Positions 7,797 to 17,709 of a DNA stretch of 32,542 nt are shown piece by piece. The notes beneath the pieces were generated by a model that made no database searches, was not told where the DNA came from, and saw nothing but the letters and a program-made list of their open reading frames with translations. Source of the stretch: Alysiella crassa DSM 2578. Lineage in GTDB: Bacteria > Pseudomonadota > Gammaproteobacteria > Burkholderiales > Neisseriaceae. The stretch is from assembly GCF_000745955.1 (NCBI RefSeq), contig NZ_JQKH01000025.1, positions 1 through 32,542 on the forward strand, given 5' to 3'. The position numbers were made by a program, and so were the translations under genes. The first letter of the stretch is position 1; each line of letters opens with the position of its first letter.

Positions 7797-9212
7797 TCAT
7801 AATTTTGCGTAACACGTTTGATAGGTTTGCGCCGCTTTGTGCCAACTAAAATCTTGTTTCATCGCATTTTCGCGCAACGCCGCCCATTGTTTTGGCTGCT
7901 GCCACGTGGCAAAGGCAGCCTGAAACGCGCCGTTCAAAGAAGCCACATTCGCGTCATCAAACACAAAACCCGTTTCGCCATTCACCACCGTGTCCGCCAA
8001 ACCGCCCGTTTTGCGTACCAAAGGCAAAGTGCCGTATTTCAAACCATACAATTGCGTCAAACCACACGGTTCAAAACGGCTCGGAATCAAAATCACGTCG
8101 CCGCCGCCAATCAATTGGTGCGCCAAAGCTTCATCATAACCAATCACCACACCCACTTGTTGTGGATAAGTTGCTGCCAACTCACGGAAGGCATTTTCCA
8201 ATTCAGGCGCACCGCTGCCCAATAAAATAAATTGTAAATCAGCGTGTTGTGCCAATTGCTCGTGCAAGCTGCTCGCCAAGAAATCCGCGCCTTTTTGCGC
8301 TGTCAAACGCGACACCATCACGGTCAATAAACTTTCAGGCTGCCTGCGTAAACCAAAACGTTCTTGCAAAGCGGTTTTATTGGCAACTTTTTGATTAATA
8401 TTTTTTAAATCATATTGTTGGAACAATTCAGGATCGGTGGCGGGGTGCCAAATACTTTCATCTACACCGTTTAAAATACCGCTTAATCTGCCTTGCGCCA
8501 AACGCGTTTGCAATAAACCATTCATGCCGTAACTACCTAATTCGCCTGTGATTTCTTTGGCGTAAGTCGGGCTAACGGTGGTAATATGGTCGGCAAAATA
8601 CAAACCTGCTTTCAGGAAACTGATTTGCCCATGAAATTCCGCGCCTTCCGTGTGCAAAATCCAGTCGGGCAACCACAAATCATGCAGATGGTGCGGATAG
8701 AAACAGCCTTGATAGGCAATATTGTGAATGGTGAACACGCTTTTCACATCGCGTCTGTGCCACGCCGTCAAATAAGCGGGTGCCAAACCAGCTTGCCAAT
8801 CGTGCGCGTGCAACACGTCTGCTTTGCCCCAAAGTGGGTCTATGCCAGTCGCAATCGCCGCCGCCGCCCAACCCAAAATCCCAAAACGAATCACATTATC
8901 ATGATAATCTTGATAAAATTCATTATGATACGGATTGCCATAGCGGTCGTATAAATGCGGTGCATCAATCAAATACAAGCCAATATTTTGATATTGGGCG
9001 TAACGAATCACCACATAGCCGCCAAAAGTATCGCGCCGCGCCACTTCCGCCGTAAATGGCAATTTTTCGCGTACCGCGCGGTAATACGGCAACACCACGC
9101 GCACATCATCACCTTGCTCGGCTTGCGCGAAAGGCAGCGCACCCAGCACATCTGCCAGCCCACCTGTCTTGATTAAGGGATAGAGTTCTGAAGCTGCGTG
9201 TAAAATCTTCAT
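7797..9212 (-). CDS. glgA: Glycogen synthase (ADP-glucose type)
   Basis: A 471-residue GT5 glycosyltransferase that adds glucose from ADP-glucose to the non-reducing end of growing alpha-1,4-glucan. The ADP-glucose-binding KTGGLADV is at residues 16-23. The C-terminal Rossmann half contains PSRFEPCGLTQLYGLKYGT, the E-X7-E region, followed by RKTGGLADTV. Length is typical. AAGGAA precedes ATG 9212 at good spacing. It is the last gene of the cluster, 188 bp after glgC; the gap holds a composite palindrome repeat that could modulate read-through. Uptake sequences inside the ORF encode QAA and LRRQPE. Confidence 0.95.
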   Translation of the reverse strand: MKILHAASELYPLIKTGGLADVLGALPFAQAEQGDDVRVVLPYYRAVREKLPFTAEVARRDTFGGYVVIRYAQYQNIGLYLIDAPHLYDRYGNPYHNEFYQDYHDNVIRFGILGWAAAAIATGIDPLWGKADVLHAHDWQAGLAPAYLTAWHRRDVKSVFTIHNIAYQGCFYPHHLHDLWLPDWILHTEGAEFHGQISFLKAGLYFADHITTVSPTYAKEITGELGSYGMNGLLQTRLAQGRLSGILNGVDESIWHPATDPELFQQYDLKNINQKVANKTALQERFGLRRQPESLLTVMVSRLTAQKGADFLASSLHEQLAQHADLQFILLGSGAPELENAFRELAATYPQQVGVVIGYDEALAHQLIGGGDVILIPSRFEPCGLTQLYGLKYGTLPLVRKTGGLADTVVNGETGFVFDDANVASLNGAFQAAFATWQQPKQWAALRENAMKQDFSWHKAAQTYQTCYAKL

Positions 9213-9244
9213 GATTAAATTCCTTGTTTATGTTGTGAATGCGT

Positions 9245-9391
9245 TTTCAGGCTGCCTGAAAGTACACAACAAAAATAACCGTAGGGTGTGCCGTGCGCAC
9301 CAAACCAGCACAGTATTTAAATTATTTAGCCATTTGGTGCGCACGGCGTACCCTACATAATTTTGTCGTGTAGCAAAAGGCAGCCTGAAAC
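9245..9391. repeat. Composite nested inverted repeat bounded by uptake sequences (copy 1)
   Basis: From outside inward: a palindromic uptake sequence (9245-9261), GTACACAACAAAAAT, then GTAGGGTGTGCCGTGCGCACCA (arm at 9281), an AT-rich loop, the mirrored arm TGGTGCGCACGGCGTACC ending at 9356, TTTTGTCGTGTA, and an opposed uptake sequence ending at 9391. The whole unit can fold into one long cruciform or RNA hairpin in the glgC-glgA gap. Related copies are at 19642, 21403 and 25158. Confidence 0.75.
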
Positions 9392-9400
9392 CTGAATTAA

Positions 9401-10705
9401 TTAAATCACAGGGTCTTTCAACTCTTTTAATTTATCCAACATGGTGGGCGTAATCAGCGTAACCTTGCCACTGCTGCTCACACGAAAACCACGCGCTTTG
9501 TCGTGTTCCTTGTCCACACCCAGAACAAAATTATCGGGAATCACACATTTGCGCTCAATAATGCAATTACGCAACACGCAATTTTTGCCAATTTTCACTT
9601 CAGGCAACACCACCGATTTATCAATAGTAGAACCCTCGTCCACCGTAATGCGGTCAAACAACACGCTGCCTGTAATTGTGGCATTGGTAATCAAACAACC
9701 ACCGCCAATCAATGAGTTATCTAAAGTGTGTTCACAATTGTCTTTATAGAAAAATTTGGTTGGCATGCCTTGCGTGGGTAAACCACGAATCGCCCAATCT
9801 TTATCAAATAAATTCAGTTGCGGATTTTCTGTTACCAAATCCATGTGTGCACTCCAGTAGCTGTCCAAAGTGCCCACATCACGCCAATACACGCTGCCCT
9901 CCGTATTGCGACCCGTGCAAGATTTTTCAAATGGGTGGGCGTACAATACACCCTCATTCATGGCGCGTGGCATTAAGTGTTTGCCAAAATCCAAATCGGA
10001 CGCTTGTTTGGCGATTTCGTCTTCCAACACTTCTGTTAAATAATCAAAATCAAACACATAAATACCCATAGAAGCCATAGATGTGTCAGGCTTTTCGCGC
10101 ATGGTGGGCGGGTCTTGCGGTTTTTCCACAAATGCGTGTACTTGCAATTTGTCGTTTACCGCCATAATGCCAAATTCTTTCGCGTCTTCTTTTTTCACTT
10201 CAATGCTACCGACTGTGCAACGTGCTTCGCTTTGAATATGCGATTTCACCATATTCATATAATCCATTTTGTAAATATGGTCACCCGCCAAAATCAGCAC
10301 ATATTTGGGTTTATAGTGCGTTTTCATAATGGCCAGGTTTTGCCACACTGCGTCTGCCGTGCCGCGATACCACATTTCTTCGTTTACCGATTGACGTGCT
10401 GGCAACATATCTACAAATTGCCCACGCTCACGCGGCAGAAACGACCAAGCATGTTGCAAATGGCGCAACAAACTGTGTGCTTCATACTGCGTAATCACGC
10501 CAATACGCAATAAGTTTGAATTTAAACAATTGGATAAAGTAAAATCAATAATCCGCCAATTGCCACCAAAATACACAGCAGGTTTTGCGCGTTCATCGGT
10601 CATCTCGTGCAAACGCGAGCCGCGTCCGCCAGCCAAAATCAGCACCAAAGTATCTTTGGCAATCTCGGAGTGGTGCAATACACCGTCTGTCGCAATAGCA
10701 TTCAT
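9401..10705 (-). CDS. glgC: Glucose-1-phosphate adenylyltransferase (ADP-glucose pyrophosphorylase)
   Basis: A 434-residue enzyme that makes ADP-glucose from ATP and glucose-1-phosphate, the committed step of bacterial glycogen synthesis. The N-terminal nucleotidyl-transferase domain shows LILAGGRGSRLHEMTDERAKP and the substrate region FGGNWRIIDF, then LAGDHIYKMDY and VEKP. The C-terminal left-handed beta-helix has hexapeptide-like repeats (ITGSVLFDRITVDEGS, VVLPEVKIGKNCVLRNCII). GGAGA lies upstream of ATG 10705. glgX ends 77 bp upstream on the same strand, so the two are probably co-transcribed. Allosteric control by sugar phosphates is known for the family but cannot be read here. Confidence 0.96.
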   Translation of the reverse strand: MNAIATDGVLHHSEIAKDTLVLILAGGRGSRLHEMTDERAKPAVYFGGNWRIIDFTLSNCLNSNLLRIGVITQYEAHSLLRHLQHAWSFLPRERGQFVDMLPARQSVNEEMWYRGTADAVWQNLAIMKTHYKPKYVLILAGDHIYKMDYMNMVKSHIQSEARCTVGSIEVKKEDAKEFGIMAVNDKLQVHAFVEKPQDPPTMREKPDTSMASMGIYVFDFDYLTEVLEDEIAKQASDLDFGKHLMPRAMNEGVLYAHPFEKSCTGRNTEGSVYWRDVGTLDSYWSAHMDLVTENPQLNLFDKDWAIRGLPTQGMPTKFFYKDNCEHTLDNSLIGGGCLITNATITGSVLFDRITVDEGSTIDKSVVLPEVKIGKNCVLRNCIIERKCVIPDNFVLGVDKEHDKARGFRVSSSGKVTLITPTMLDKLKELKDPVI

Positions 10706-10782
10706 AGGAAAATCTCCATTTGGGTCGTAGATACAATTATTTTACTGCTCGGGGAAATATTGCTTTTTGGGTATGCTGGTGT

Positions 10783-12768
10783 TCAGGCTGCCTGAAACAC
10801 CCACACACCCATATTCTTTACAGCTAATTTATTATTTTTAAATACAAAGTCATCACATGGCGCACTGCGTATTCTCCAGCCATTCACATTTTCAGGCAGC
10901 CTGAAAAACTCACCATCACGCTTACCGTTCACGCAAATCAGCCAGCCGCCAATTAATTGAATTTGCATGGCTTTACGCGATGTATCCTGCCAATTTTCAA
11001 GGGTCATTGCCGTGCCATTCACATTCAGCCAAGATACGGTTTCATCGCTAAACCAATGATTTTCATGCAAAACACGCATTTCGCCACGCAGCGCAATCAG
11101 TTCACGCACATAATCGCGCAAACCAGTGTATTCTTCTGCCGCCGCCCAATCCAACCAAGTGATTGAATTGTCTTGGCAATACGCATTATTGTTCCCCGCT
11201 TGCGTGTTGCCCATCTCATCGCCCGCCAACAACATCGGCGTACCATTCGCCAGCAGCAAACTGGCTAATAGGGCTTTGCTGGTCAATTCGCGTAACTGTT
11301 TGATTGGTAAATTATCCGTATCGCCTTCCACGCCGTGATTGTGGCTGATGTTTTCATTGTGTCCATCGCGGTTTTGTTCGCCATTGGCGAGATTGTGTTT
11401 GTGTTTATAAGAAACCAAATCACGCAAAGTAAAACCATCGTGCGCCGTAATAAAATTCAGGCTGGCAGACGGGCGACGACCGCATTTGTGGAAAATATCC
11501 GCCGACCCAGCAAAACGAGTCGCAAATTTCCCCAAATCGCCACTCTGCCAACACCAAAATCGCCGCATATCATCACGAAACGCGCCATTCCATTCGCTGT
11601 AGGGAAAGGCGAAATCGCCCAAATGGTAGCCGTCCGCGCCAATATCCCATGCTTCCACGATTAATTTTTTGTCTGCCAACGTAGGCTCTTGGTACACCAG
11701 CGCGAAAAATCCTGAATACACATCAAAAGTCGGCTCGCGCCCCATCACCGTGCCCAAATCAAAACGGAAACCGTCCACATGAAATTCTTCCACCCAATAA
11801 CGCAGACTGTCTGCCGCCCAACGCAACATATCGCGTTTCACCATTTTCAGCGCATTGCCCGTGCCTGCCCAATTGATGTAATGCCCCGTTTCCGCTTCCA
11901 CCCAATACCAATTCACATTGTCCAAACCGCGCTGACACATCATTGCGCCAAATTCGTCTTGTTCCGCCGTGTGGTTATAAACCACGTCCAAAATCACTTC
12001 CAAACCCGCCGCGTGCAAAGCCTTCACCGCTTGGCGAAATTCATCGGCAGCCTGAAGCGGATTCGCCGCATAATCGCGTTCCACCGCAAAATGCGACAAA
12101 GTGTTGTAACCCCAATAATTTACCAAACCCAAAGCCTGTAAATGGCGTTCATCTACATGCTCTTGAATGGGCAACAATTCTACCGCCGTAATGCCCAAAT
12201 CTTTCAAATAGTGAATCACGCGTTTATCGGCAAGGGCGCGATACGTCCCAGCGTGTGCCAAATCGGGGAATAATTTGGTTAAACCCTTAATATGTGCTTC
12301 ATAAATAATGGTTTTACCATAGGGAATATTTGGCGGTGTGTCATCACCCCAATCAAAATGGCTTGCGCCCACCACCACGCTTTTGGGGGCGATTTTCCCA
12401 TTATCGCGCAGGTCTTCGGGGCGATACCACGCCAATTGTTCGGCATTGCGAAAACAAGGTTCGCCGTCTAATGCTTTGCTGTATGGGTCAATTAACAATT
12501 TGTTTGGATTGAAAAAATATCCTTTTTGGGGCGCGTATTCGCCGTGTACGCGATAACCGTAGCGTTGCCCTGCGCCAATATTCGGCACAAAACCATGCCA
12601 AATAAAGCCGCTTTTTTCAGGCAGCCTGAAACGCGTTTCCAAGCCTTTTTCATCAAATAAACACAGTTCTACTGCAGTCGCATTTGCCGAATACACCGCG
12701 AAGTTCACGCCGCCATCGCATACGGTCGCGCCCATGGGATAGGGGCAACCCGAATCAAGTTTTTTCAT
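10783..12768 (-). CDS. glgX: Glycogen debranching enzyme GlgX (GH13)
   Basis: About 661 residues. Hydrolyses alpha-1,6 branches of limit dextrin. An N-terminal CBM48-like domain (GGVNFAVYSANATAVELCLFD) precedes the GH13 barrel: DVVYNHTAE, nucleophile region VDGFRFDLGTVMG, general acid in LIVEAWDIG and stabiliser in FITAHDGFTLRDL. ATG 12768 (MKKLDSGCPYP) is preferred by family alignment; a GTG at 12783 adds only five residues, and neither start has a clear SD. Three uptake sequences fall in-frame and encode FRLPEK, QAAD and FRLPEN. The gene faces away from the small zinc-ribbon gene and probably leads a glgX-glgC-glgA unit. Confidence 0.93.
   Translation of the reverse strand: MKKLDSGCPYPMGATVCDGGVNFAVYSANATAVELCLFDEKGLETRFRLPEKSGFIWHGFVPNIGAGQRYGYRVHGEYAPQKGYFFNPNKLLIDPYSKALDGEPCFRNAEQLAWYRPEDLRDNGKIAPKSVVVGASHFDWGDDTPPNIPYGKTIIYEAHIKGLTKLFPDLAHAGTYRALADKRVIHYLKDLGITAVELLPIQEHVDERHLQALGLVNYWGYNTLSHFAVERDYAANPLQAADEFRQAVKALHAAGLEVILDVVYNHTAEQDEFGAMMCQRGLDNVNWYWVEAETGHYINWAGTGNALKMVKRDMLRWAADSLRYWVEEFHVDGFRFDLGTVMGREPTFDVYSGFFALVYQEPTLADKKLIVEAWDIGADGYHLGDFAFPYSEWNGAFRDDMRRFWCWQSGDLGKFATRFAGSADIFHKCGRRPSASLNFITAHDGFTLRDLVSYKHKHNLANGEQNRDGHNENISHNHGVEGDTDNLPIKQLRELTSKALLASLLLANGTPMLLAGDEMGNTQAGNNNAYCQDNSITWLDWAAAEEYTGLRDYVRELIALRGEMRVLHENHWFSDETVSWLNVNGTAMTLENWQDTSRKAMQIQLIGGWLICVNGKRDGEFFRLPENVNGWRIRSAPCDDFVFKNNKLAVKNMGVWVFQAA
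10890..10906. repeat. Palindromic DNA uptake sequence (17 bp) in glgX
   Basis: TTTCAGGCAGCCTGAAA, read on the coding strand as FFRLPE near the C-terminus of GlgX. Confidence 0.9.
12615..12631. repeat. Palindromic DNA uptake sequence (17 bp) in glgX
   Basis: TTTCAGGCAGCCTGAAA, read on the coding strand as RFRLPEK in the N-terminal CBM48-like domain. Confidence 0.9.
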
Positions 12769-12826
12769 ACAAAATGGAATCACTGTTTACAATAAATAGC
12801 CATTTTACCGAAGAATGCAAGGCTTG

Positions 12827-12843
12827 TTTCAGGCTGCCTGAAA
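12827..12843. repeat. Palindromic DNA uptake sequence between glgX and the zinc-ribbon gene
   Basis: Full 17-bp TTTCAGGCTGCCTGAAA within the 204-bp divergent gap 12769-12972. The rest of the gap is AT-rich and presumably holds promoters for both genes. Confidence 0.9.
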
Positions 12844-12972
12844 TCATTTAAAAATATTTCATTTCAATTATTTAAAATCATCAAAACCACAAAAATAAAT
12901 TATTAGGGTATTTACATTAGCGCGTAGCCAATACAATTATTTTTCCAGACACTCTATTTGGAAGGTACGACC

Positions 12973-13158
12973 ATGTTTATCTACAGCCATATTATTTGCC
13001 CACGTTGTCATTTTTTATATTGCTATCATTTGGATAATAATCAAGTTTTTTGCGCCAACTGCCGCTATCAATGGCAGCAAATCCCACAAAATTGGATACG
13101 CCATGCCACCATTCTCAATGGTCAAGCCGTGCCTAATCCGAATATGAAATCAGGGTAA
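12973..13158 (+). CDS. Small zinc-ribbon protein of unknown function
   Basis: Encodes 61 residues. Two CxxC knuckles (CPRC at 9-12, CANC at 27-30) and an aromatic CRYQW after the second resemble the MJ0042-type zinc ribbon often found at the N-terminus of bacterial regulatory or envelope proteins; an extra Cys17 lies between. ATG 12973 is chosen because GGAAGG sits just upstream; the frame also opens at a TTG 15 bases earlier. There is no signal peptide or membrane segment. It is divergent from glgX and convergent with malQ-glgB, so it sits on the opposite strand inside the glycogen cluster. Whether it is linked to glycogen metabolism is unknown. Confidence 0.7.
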   Translation: MFIYSHIICPRCHFLYCYHLDNNQVFCANCRYQWQQIPQNWIRHATILNGQAVPNPNMKSG

Positions 13159-13178
13159 ATTTCAGGCTGCCTGAATAT

Positions 13179-16100
13179 TCATCTGCCTTTCTTTTTCGTT
13201 TTATGAATGGGTTTGGCTTTCGGTGTGGCGGCTGGTGTAGCGGGTGTGGCTTGTGGGCGCACCACCTGTTTGGCTTTCGGGCAAGACAAATACACAGTCG
13301 CCAATGGTGGCAAAGTCAAACTCAAAGATTGTGTACGACCGTGTGATTCCACCTCATCGGTTTTCAGGCTGCCTGAAAGCTGAATTTCGCTGCCACAGAA
13401 TGCGTCATCGTCTGAATTCAAAATCACATCGTATTCGCCTGCCACATTTACGCCAAAACGGTAATTTTCACGCACCACAGGCGTAAAATTACTCAAAACA
13501 ATCAAACAATTACCATCGCGATCTTTGCGTTCAAAAACAAACACGGAATTATCCGAATCATCTGCCACCAGCCACTCAAAACCTTCAGCCCATTGATCCA
13601 ATTGATAAAGTGGTGTATTTTGTTGATAAATATGATTTAATTTTTTAACAAAATCCTGCACACCTTTGTGCCATTTGCCACCATGTTCTTCTTGCAATAA
13701 ATGCCAATCTAAACTTTCATTGAAATTCCATTCACGCCCTTGCGCGAACTCATTGCCCATAAACAATAATTTTTTCCCTGGGTAGCCATACATAAAGCCA
13801 TAATACGCGCGTAAATTGGCAAATTTTTGCCACGCGTCCCCCGGCATTTTCGCCAACAGCGAACCTTTGCCATGCACCACTTCATCGTGCGACAAGGGCA
13901 AAATATAGTTTTCGCTGTACTGATACATCATGCCAAACGTCATCAAATTGTGATGATATTTGCGATGAACAGGGTCTTCTTTCATGTAACGCAAAGTGTC
14001 GTTCATCCAGCCCATATTCCATTTGTATTGGAAGTTCAAGCCTTCCGCTTTGGTAACATTTGGGAATGCGGTGGATTCTTCCGCAATGCCTGTAGCGTGC
14101 AGCCCTTGATTTTGCAACATGGTGTTGGTGTCGCGCAGAAAATCAATGGCTTCAAAATTGTCGCGTCCGCCATATTGATTGGGAATCCATTCGCCGTCTT
14201 TACGCGAATAATCACGGTAAATCATGGAAGCCACCGCGTCCACACGCAAACCGTCAAAGCCAAAGTGTTCCACCCAATACAACGCATTGCCTGTTAAGAA
14301 GTTTTTCACTTCTCTGCGCCCAAAATTGTAAATCAGCGTGTTCCAATCCTGATGGAAGCCTTCGCGTGGGTCTTCGTGCTCATACAAAGCGGTGCCGTCA
14401 AATTTCGCCAAACCGTGTTCATCGGTCGGGAAATGCCCCACCACCCAGTCCAAAATCACCGAAATCCCTGCTGTGTGGGCAGCCTGAATCAAGGCTTGCA
14501 ATTCTTGTGGCGAACCAAAACGGCTGGTCGGCGCATACAAACCCGTCGCCTGATAGCCCCACGAGCCATCAAAGGGATATTCAGAAATCGGCAATAATTC
14601 AATATGGGTAAACCCCATTTCTTTTACATAATCAATCAGTTCCACCGCCAATTGTTCATAAGTCAGCCAATCATGGCTTTCAGGCTGCCTTTTCCACGAA
14701 CCCAAATGCACTTCGTAAATAGCAATCGGCGCGTCAATCGCATTGGCTTTTTCGCGGAATGCGGAGGCAGGCACTTTTTCAGGTAGTCCACGCAACACCG
14801 AAGCGGTGGTGGGGCGCAATTCCGCCGCAAAAGCATAAGGGTCTGATTTCACACGAACATTGCCATGCACATCACGAATTTCAAATTTATACAAAGCATT
14901 GAATTTCACATCAGGCACAAACATTTCCCACACGCCCGTGTCCCGATGATGGCGCATAACGTGTACGCAACCATTCCAATCGTTAAACTCGCCAATCACG
15001 GAAACGCGCTGTGCATTCGGCGCCCAAACCGCAAAATGCCCACCTTTCACGCCGTCCATTTCAATCAGGCGCGCACCCAGAGTTTCATATGGGCGCAAAT
15101 GCGAACCTTCGCCCAGCAACCAATTGTCCATTTCGCCCAAAAATGAGCCAAAACGGTAGGCGTCTTCTTGGCGCACAAAAGTGTCCGCGCCATGATGTTG
15201 AATGGCAAACGCGTAATCAGGACAATTTTCAGGCAGCACCGCCGCCCACAAACCGCGTTCATCAATTTTTTCCATATTTGCCAATACTTTGCCGCTTGCA
15301 CGGTCAAGCACATCAACCGCCGCCGCAGTCGGCAACAAGGCGCGTACCACTTCGCCCACGCCTTCCACCGCGTGCCGACCTAAATAGGAAAACACATCGC
15401 CATGTTCCGCAAAAAAGAGCGCGTGTATCGTGTCGCGTTCGCGTTGGTCAAGTTCTGGATAAGAGCGTTTTGTGGACATACGAACCTCGTGAATAAAATG
15501 AAATTGTTGAATAATTTGATGATTTTCTGCCAACTCTGCCACCGCGAGCGGATATTTTCGCGCCCAATTGCCTTTTGCCACGCTGGGGAAATTGAAATTT
15601 TCCGTCATGCCCAGCAGGTTTTCCAATTGCAAGGCATACAATTGCGCAGGCGTGGTCGCGCCAAATTGATGAATCGCCGACCATAATTCAGCAGACAACA
15701 TTTCAGGCTGCCTGAAATCGTGTGGCAAACATTGTTTTTGTTTTAATAATTGAATGAGTGAAGATTTATCCTGTTCACGCTGGGCGCAGGCAGCCTGAAA
15801 ATGCGTTTCATCGGGCAAAGTTCCCAGCGCAAACATGGCGTGCAAATCCGTCCCAGCCCACCAGCCCGCCAAAGGCGCGACATCGTGCGTGGAAATCACC
15901 GCAATCGCTTGGCGCGGATAATCACGCATATTTTGATTAAAATACAATACTTTATACGATAAAATTTGATAACGGTTCAGCAATTCACGCGTTTCATTTG
16001 GCACCGTACCCAAATCTTCACCAATGACAAGACATTGATTTCTATGACTTTCCAATGCAATTATCGCAAATAAGGCTTCCTGTGGATAATGCACATACGC

Positions 16101-17489
16101 GCCATTTGCCGCCAATTCATCGCGCCCCAAAATCAACCACAGGCGATTTAACGCCATCACATGGTCAATCCGCAAAACGCCGTATAATTTCATGTTTTCA
16201 CGGATAATTTTGATGAATTCCGCGCAGGCATTTTGCTGCATAATCTGTGGATTATAGGGCGGCAATTGCCAATTTTGCCCAATCGGACTAAACGGGTCGG
16301 GCGGCGCACCAATGGACAAATCCAAACAATATTGCTCGCGCTTCAACCAAGTATCTGCGCTGCCCTGCGCCACGCCCACCGACAAATCGCCATACAAACC
16401 CAAACGCACACCCGCTTCCGCCGCAGCCGCGTTCACCGCCTCCAATTGCACCGCGCACAGCCATTGTAGCCACATGTGGAAACGAATTTCCTGCTCATTT
16501 TTCGCTGAAAATTCTTGTACTTCCGCACTATCTGGGTGTTGATACGCCGTATCCCAGCCCAGCCAACCCAATTCATCGGGATTGGCAAAATGATTGTCCA
16601 GCGTTTCAAACAGGGCAAATCCGCGTAATTCATTGCCTTTTTGGACAATAAATTCGGCAAACTGTTGGCGTTGTTGCGCCGCGAGTGGGTCTTTGCCAAA
16701 TTCAAATTCTTGAAATAAATAGCGCAATGCCGACACTTTGGTTTGCCAAACATGTGCATAATCAATCTGTTCGGCGGCGCGTAAATCGTTCAGGCTGCCT
16801 GAATGTTGCGCCAAGTAATTGGTAAATTTGGTGGAATGCAAAAATTGCGCCACTTGCGGCACGCTCAAATACATCGGGTTCAGCCACACGCGACTCGATG
16901 GGCTGTAGGGGCTGCAAAAATCGGGGCGGCTCGTGTAAAGCGCGTGAAGCGGATTAATGCCAATAAAATCCACTTTCAGGCTGCCTGCAAGTTTCATCAA
17001 TTCTGCCAAATCAGAAAAATCGCCCACTCCCCAGTTTTGCGCCGATTTCAGCGCGTAAAGCTGAATGGTCAAACCTGTGTGTGGGCGATGTTCCGCCTGA
17101 TACGCTTGTGCGGGCGCAACGATAATGAAAATTTTATATTGTTGATTTTCTTTGAATAAAGTGAGCGTGTAATAACCGCACGACAAACCTGTATTGGGTA
17201 AAGCAATTCCACCATCTTCAGGCAATTGAATGGGGTGTGCCGCACCTAATTCATCGGTCAATTCGGCGCGGTCGGCGTGTAAAAACGTTTCGGGAAAGGC
17301 AATTTCGCCCACATTGCCCACAGTCAGCACCTGAATGCTGTCGTATTGACCAGCAAATGGCACGGTTTGCAAATTCAACAAAAGCGTTTGCAAAACTTCG
17401 GGCGTGGCAGCGTGATGATTGCCATAAATGTCAAAGTAGGCAGGTTCTATGCCTGCCTGCTGTGCTAGGGAAATCAAGTTTTCGTGCAT
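13179..17489 (-). CDS. malQ-glgB: Fused 4-alpha-glucanotransferase / 1,4-alpha-glucan branching enzyme
   Basis: One uninterrupted ORF of 1436 residues. Residues 1 to about 665 are amylomaltase MalQ (GH77): nucleophile Asp442 in LRIDHVMAL, general acid Glu491 in [10 protein letters not shown], stabiliser Asp536 in [10 protein letters not shown]. Residues from about 685 are a full GlgB: N-terminal [17 protein letters not shown]48 ([20 protein letters not shown]), GH13 nucleophile Asp1084 in [15 protein letters not shown], acid Glu1137 in IAEESTAFP, stabiliser Asp1202 in [11 protein letters not shown] Lys/Pro/Ala-rich tail ends the protein. MalQ shuffles maltodextrins; GlgB makes alpha-1,6 branches. 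At the junction, ATG 15479 (Met671) is preceded by GAGG at SD spacing, so GlgB may also be made alone. Upstream of ATG 17489 no strong SD is visible. Confidence 0.92.
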   Translation of the reverse strand: MHENLISLAQQAGIEPAYFDIYGNHHAATPEVLQTLLLNLQTVPFAGQYDSIQVLTVGNVGEIAFPETFLHADRAELTDELGAAHPIQLPEDGGIALPNTGLSCGYYTLTLFKENQQYKIFIIVAPAQAYQAEHRPHTGLTIQLYALKSAQNWGVGDFSDLAELMKLAGSLKVDFIGINPLHALYTSRPDFCSPYSPSSRVWLNPMYLSVPQVAQFLHSTKFTNYLAQHSGSLNDLRAAEQIDYAHVWQTKVSALRYLFQEFEFGKDPLAAQQRQQFAEFIVQKGNELRGFALFETLDNHFANPDELGWLGWDTAYQHPDSAEVQEFSAKNEQEIRFHMWLQWLCAVQLEAVNAAAAEAGVRLGLYGDLSVGVAQGSADTWLKREQYCLDLSIGAPPDPFSPIGQNWQLPPYNPQIMQQNACAEFIKIIRENMKLYGVLRIDHVMALNRLWLILGRDELAANGAYVHYPQEALFAIIALESHRNQCLVIGEDLGTVPNETRELLNRYQILSYKVLYFNQNMRDYPRQAIAVISTHDVAPLAGWWAGTDLHAMFALGTLPDETHFQAACAQREQDKSSLIQLLKQKQCLPHDFRQPEMLSAELWSAIHQFGATTPAQLYALQLENLLGMTENFNFPSVAKGNWARKYPLAVAELAENHQIIQQFHFIHEVRMSTKRSYPELDQRERDTIHALFFAEHGDVFSYLGRHAVEGVGEVVRALLPTAAAVDVLDRASGKVLANMEKIDERGLWAAVLPENCPDYAFAIQHHGADTFVRQEDAYRFGSFLGEMDNWLLGEGSHLRPYETLGARLIEMDGVKGGHFAVWAPNAQRVSVIGEFNDWNGCVHVMRHHRDTGVWEMFVPDVKFNALYKFEIRDVHGNVRVKSDPYAFAAELRPTTASVLRGLPEKVPASAFREKANAIDAPIAIYEVHLGSWKRQPESHDWLTYEQLAVELIDYVKEMGFTHIELLPISEYPFDGSWGYQATGLYAPTSRFGSPQELQALIQAAHTAGISVILDWVVGHFPTDEHGLAKFDGTALYEHEDPREGFHQDWNTLIYNFGRREVKNFLTGNALYWVEHFGFDGLRVDAVASMIYRDYSRKDGEWIPNQYGGRDNFEAIDFLRDTNTMLQNQGLHATGIAEESTAFPNVTKAEGLNFQYKWNMGWMNDTLRYMKEDPVHRKYHHNLMTFGMMYQYSENYILPLSHDEVVHGKGSLLAKMPGDAWQKFANLRAYYGFMYGYPGKKLLFMGNEFAQGREWNFNESLDWHLLQEEHGGKWHKGVQDFVKKLNHIYQQNTPLYQLDQWAEGFEWLVADDSDNSVFVFERKDRDGNCLIVLSNFTPVVRENYRFGVNVAGEYDVILNSDDDAFCGSEIQLSGSLKTDEVESHGRTQSLSLTLPPLATVYLSCPKAKQVVRPQATPATPAATPKAKPIHKTKKKGR
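13362..13378. repeat. Palindromic DNA uptake sequence (17 bp) in the GlgB domain
   Basis: TTTCAGGCTGCCTGAAA, read on the coding strand as LSGSLKT near the C-terminus. Confidence 0.9.
15477..15492 (-). promoter_or_regulatory. Candidate internal ribosome-binding site and start codon at the malQ/glgB junction
   Basis: On the minus strand the sequence reads CACGAGGTTCGTATG, so GAGG lies five bases before an in-frame ATG (15479). The codon falls where the MalQ fold ends and the linker to GlgB begins ([12 protein letters not shown]). Translation from it would give a GlgB of 766 residues. This is inference from position and SD match. Confidence 0.4.
15701..15717. repeat. Palindromic DNA uptake sequence (17 bp) in the MalQ domain
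   Basis: TTTCAGGCTGCCTGAAA, read on the coding strand as DFRQPEM. Confidence 0.9.
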
Positions 17490-17709
17490 GATGTGAGCCG
17501 CATTTTTTAAATTATTTGAGTAAGAATATTAATGTATTTTGAAACAAATTTGTGGGGAATTTGAAACTATTTTTGTTTATTTTTGTAAATAATTTGATTT
17601 TTATCAATAAAATGTGCTTGGTCGTTTTAGCATGATGATAAATAAGTGGGTTTATCCAATTTGTTATACAATTTCAGGCTGCCTGAATTTTCCCAAACAG
17701 GATACAAAA

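Noticed and set aside
17614-17709. A 32-residue extension of MutL
   Set aside because: It reads through an uptake sequence; MutL proteins begin at MNKIQILPDHLINQIAAGE and AGGA precedes ATG 17710.
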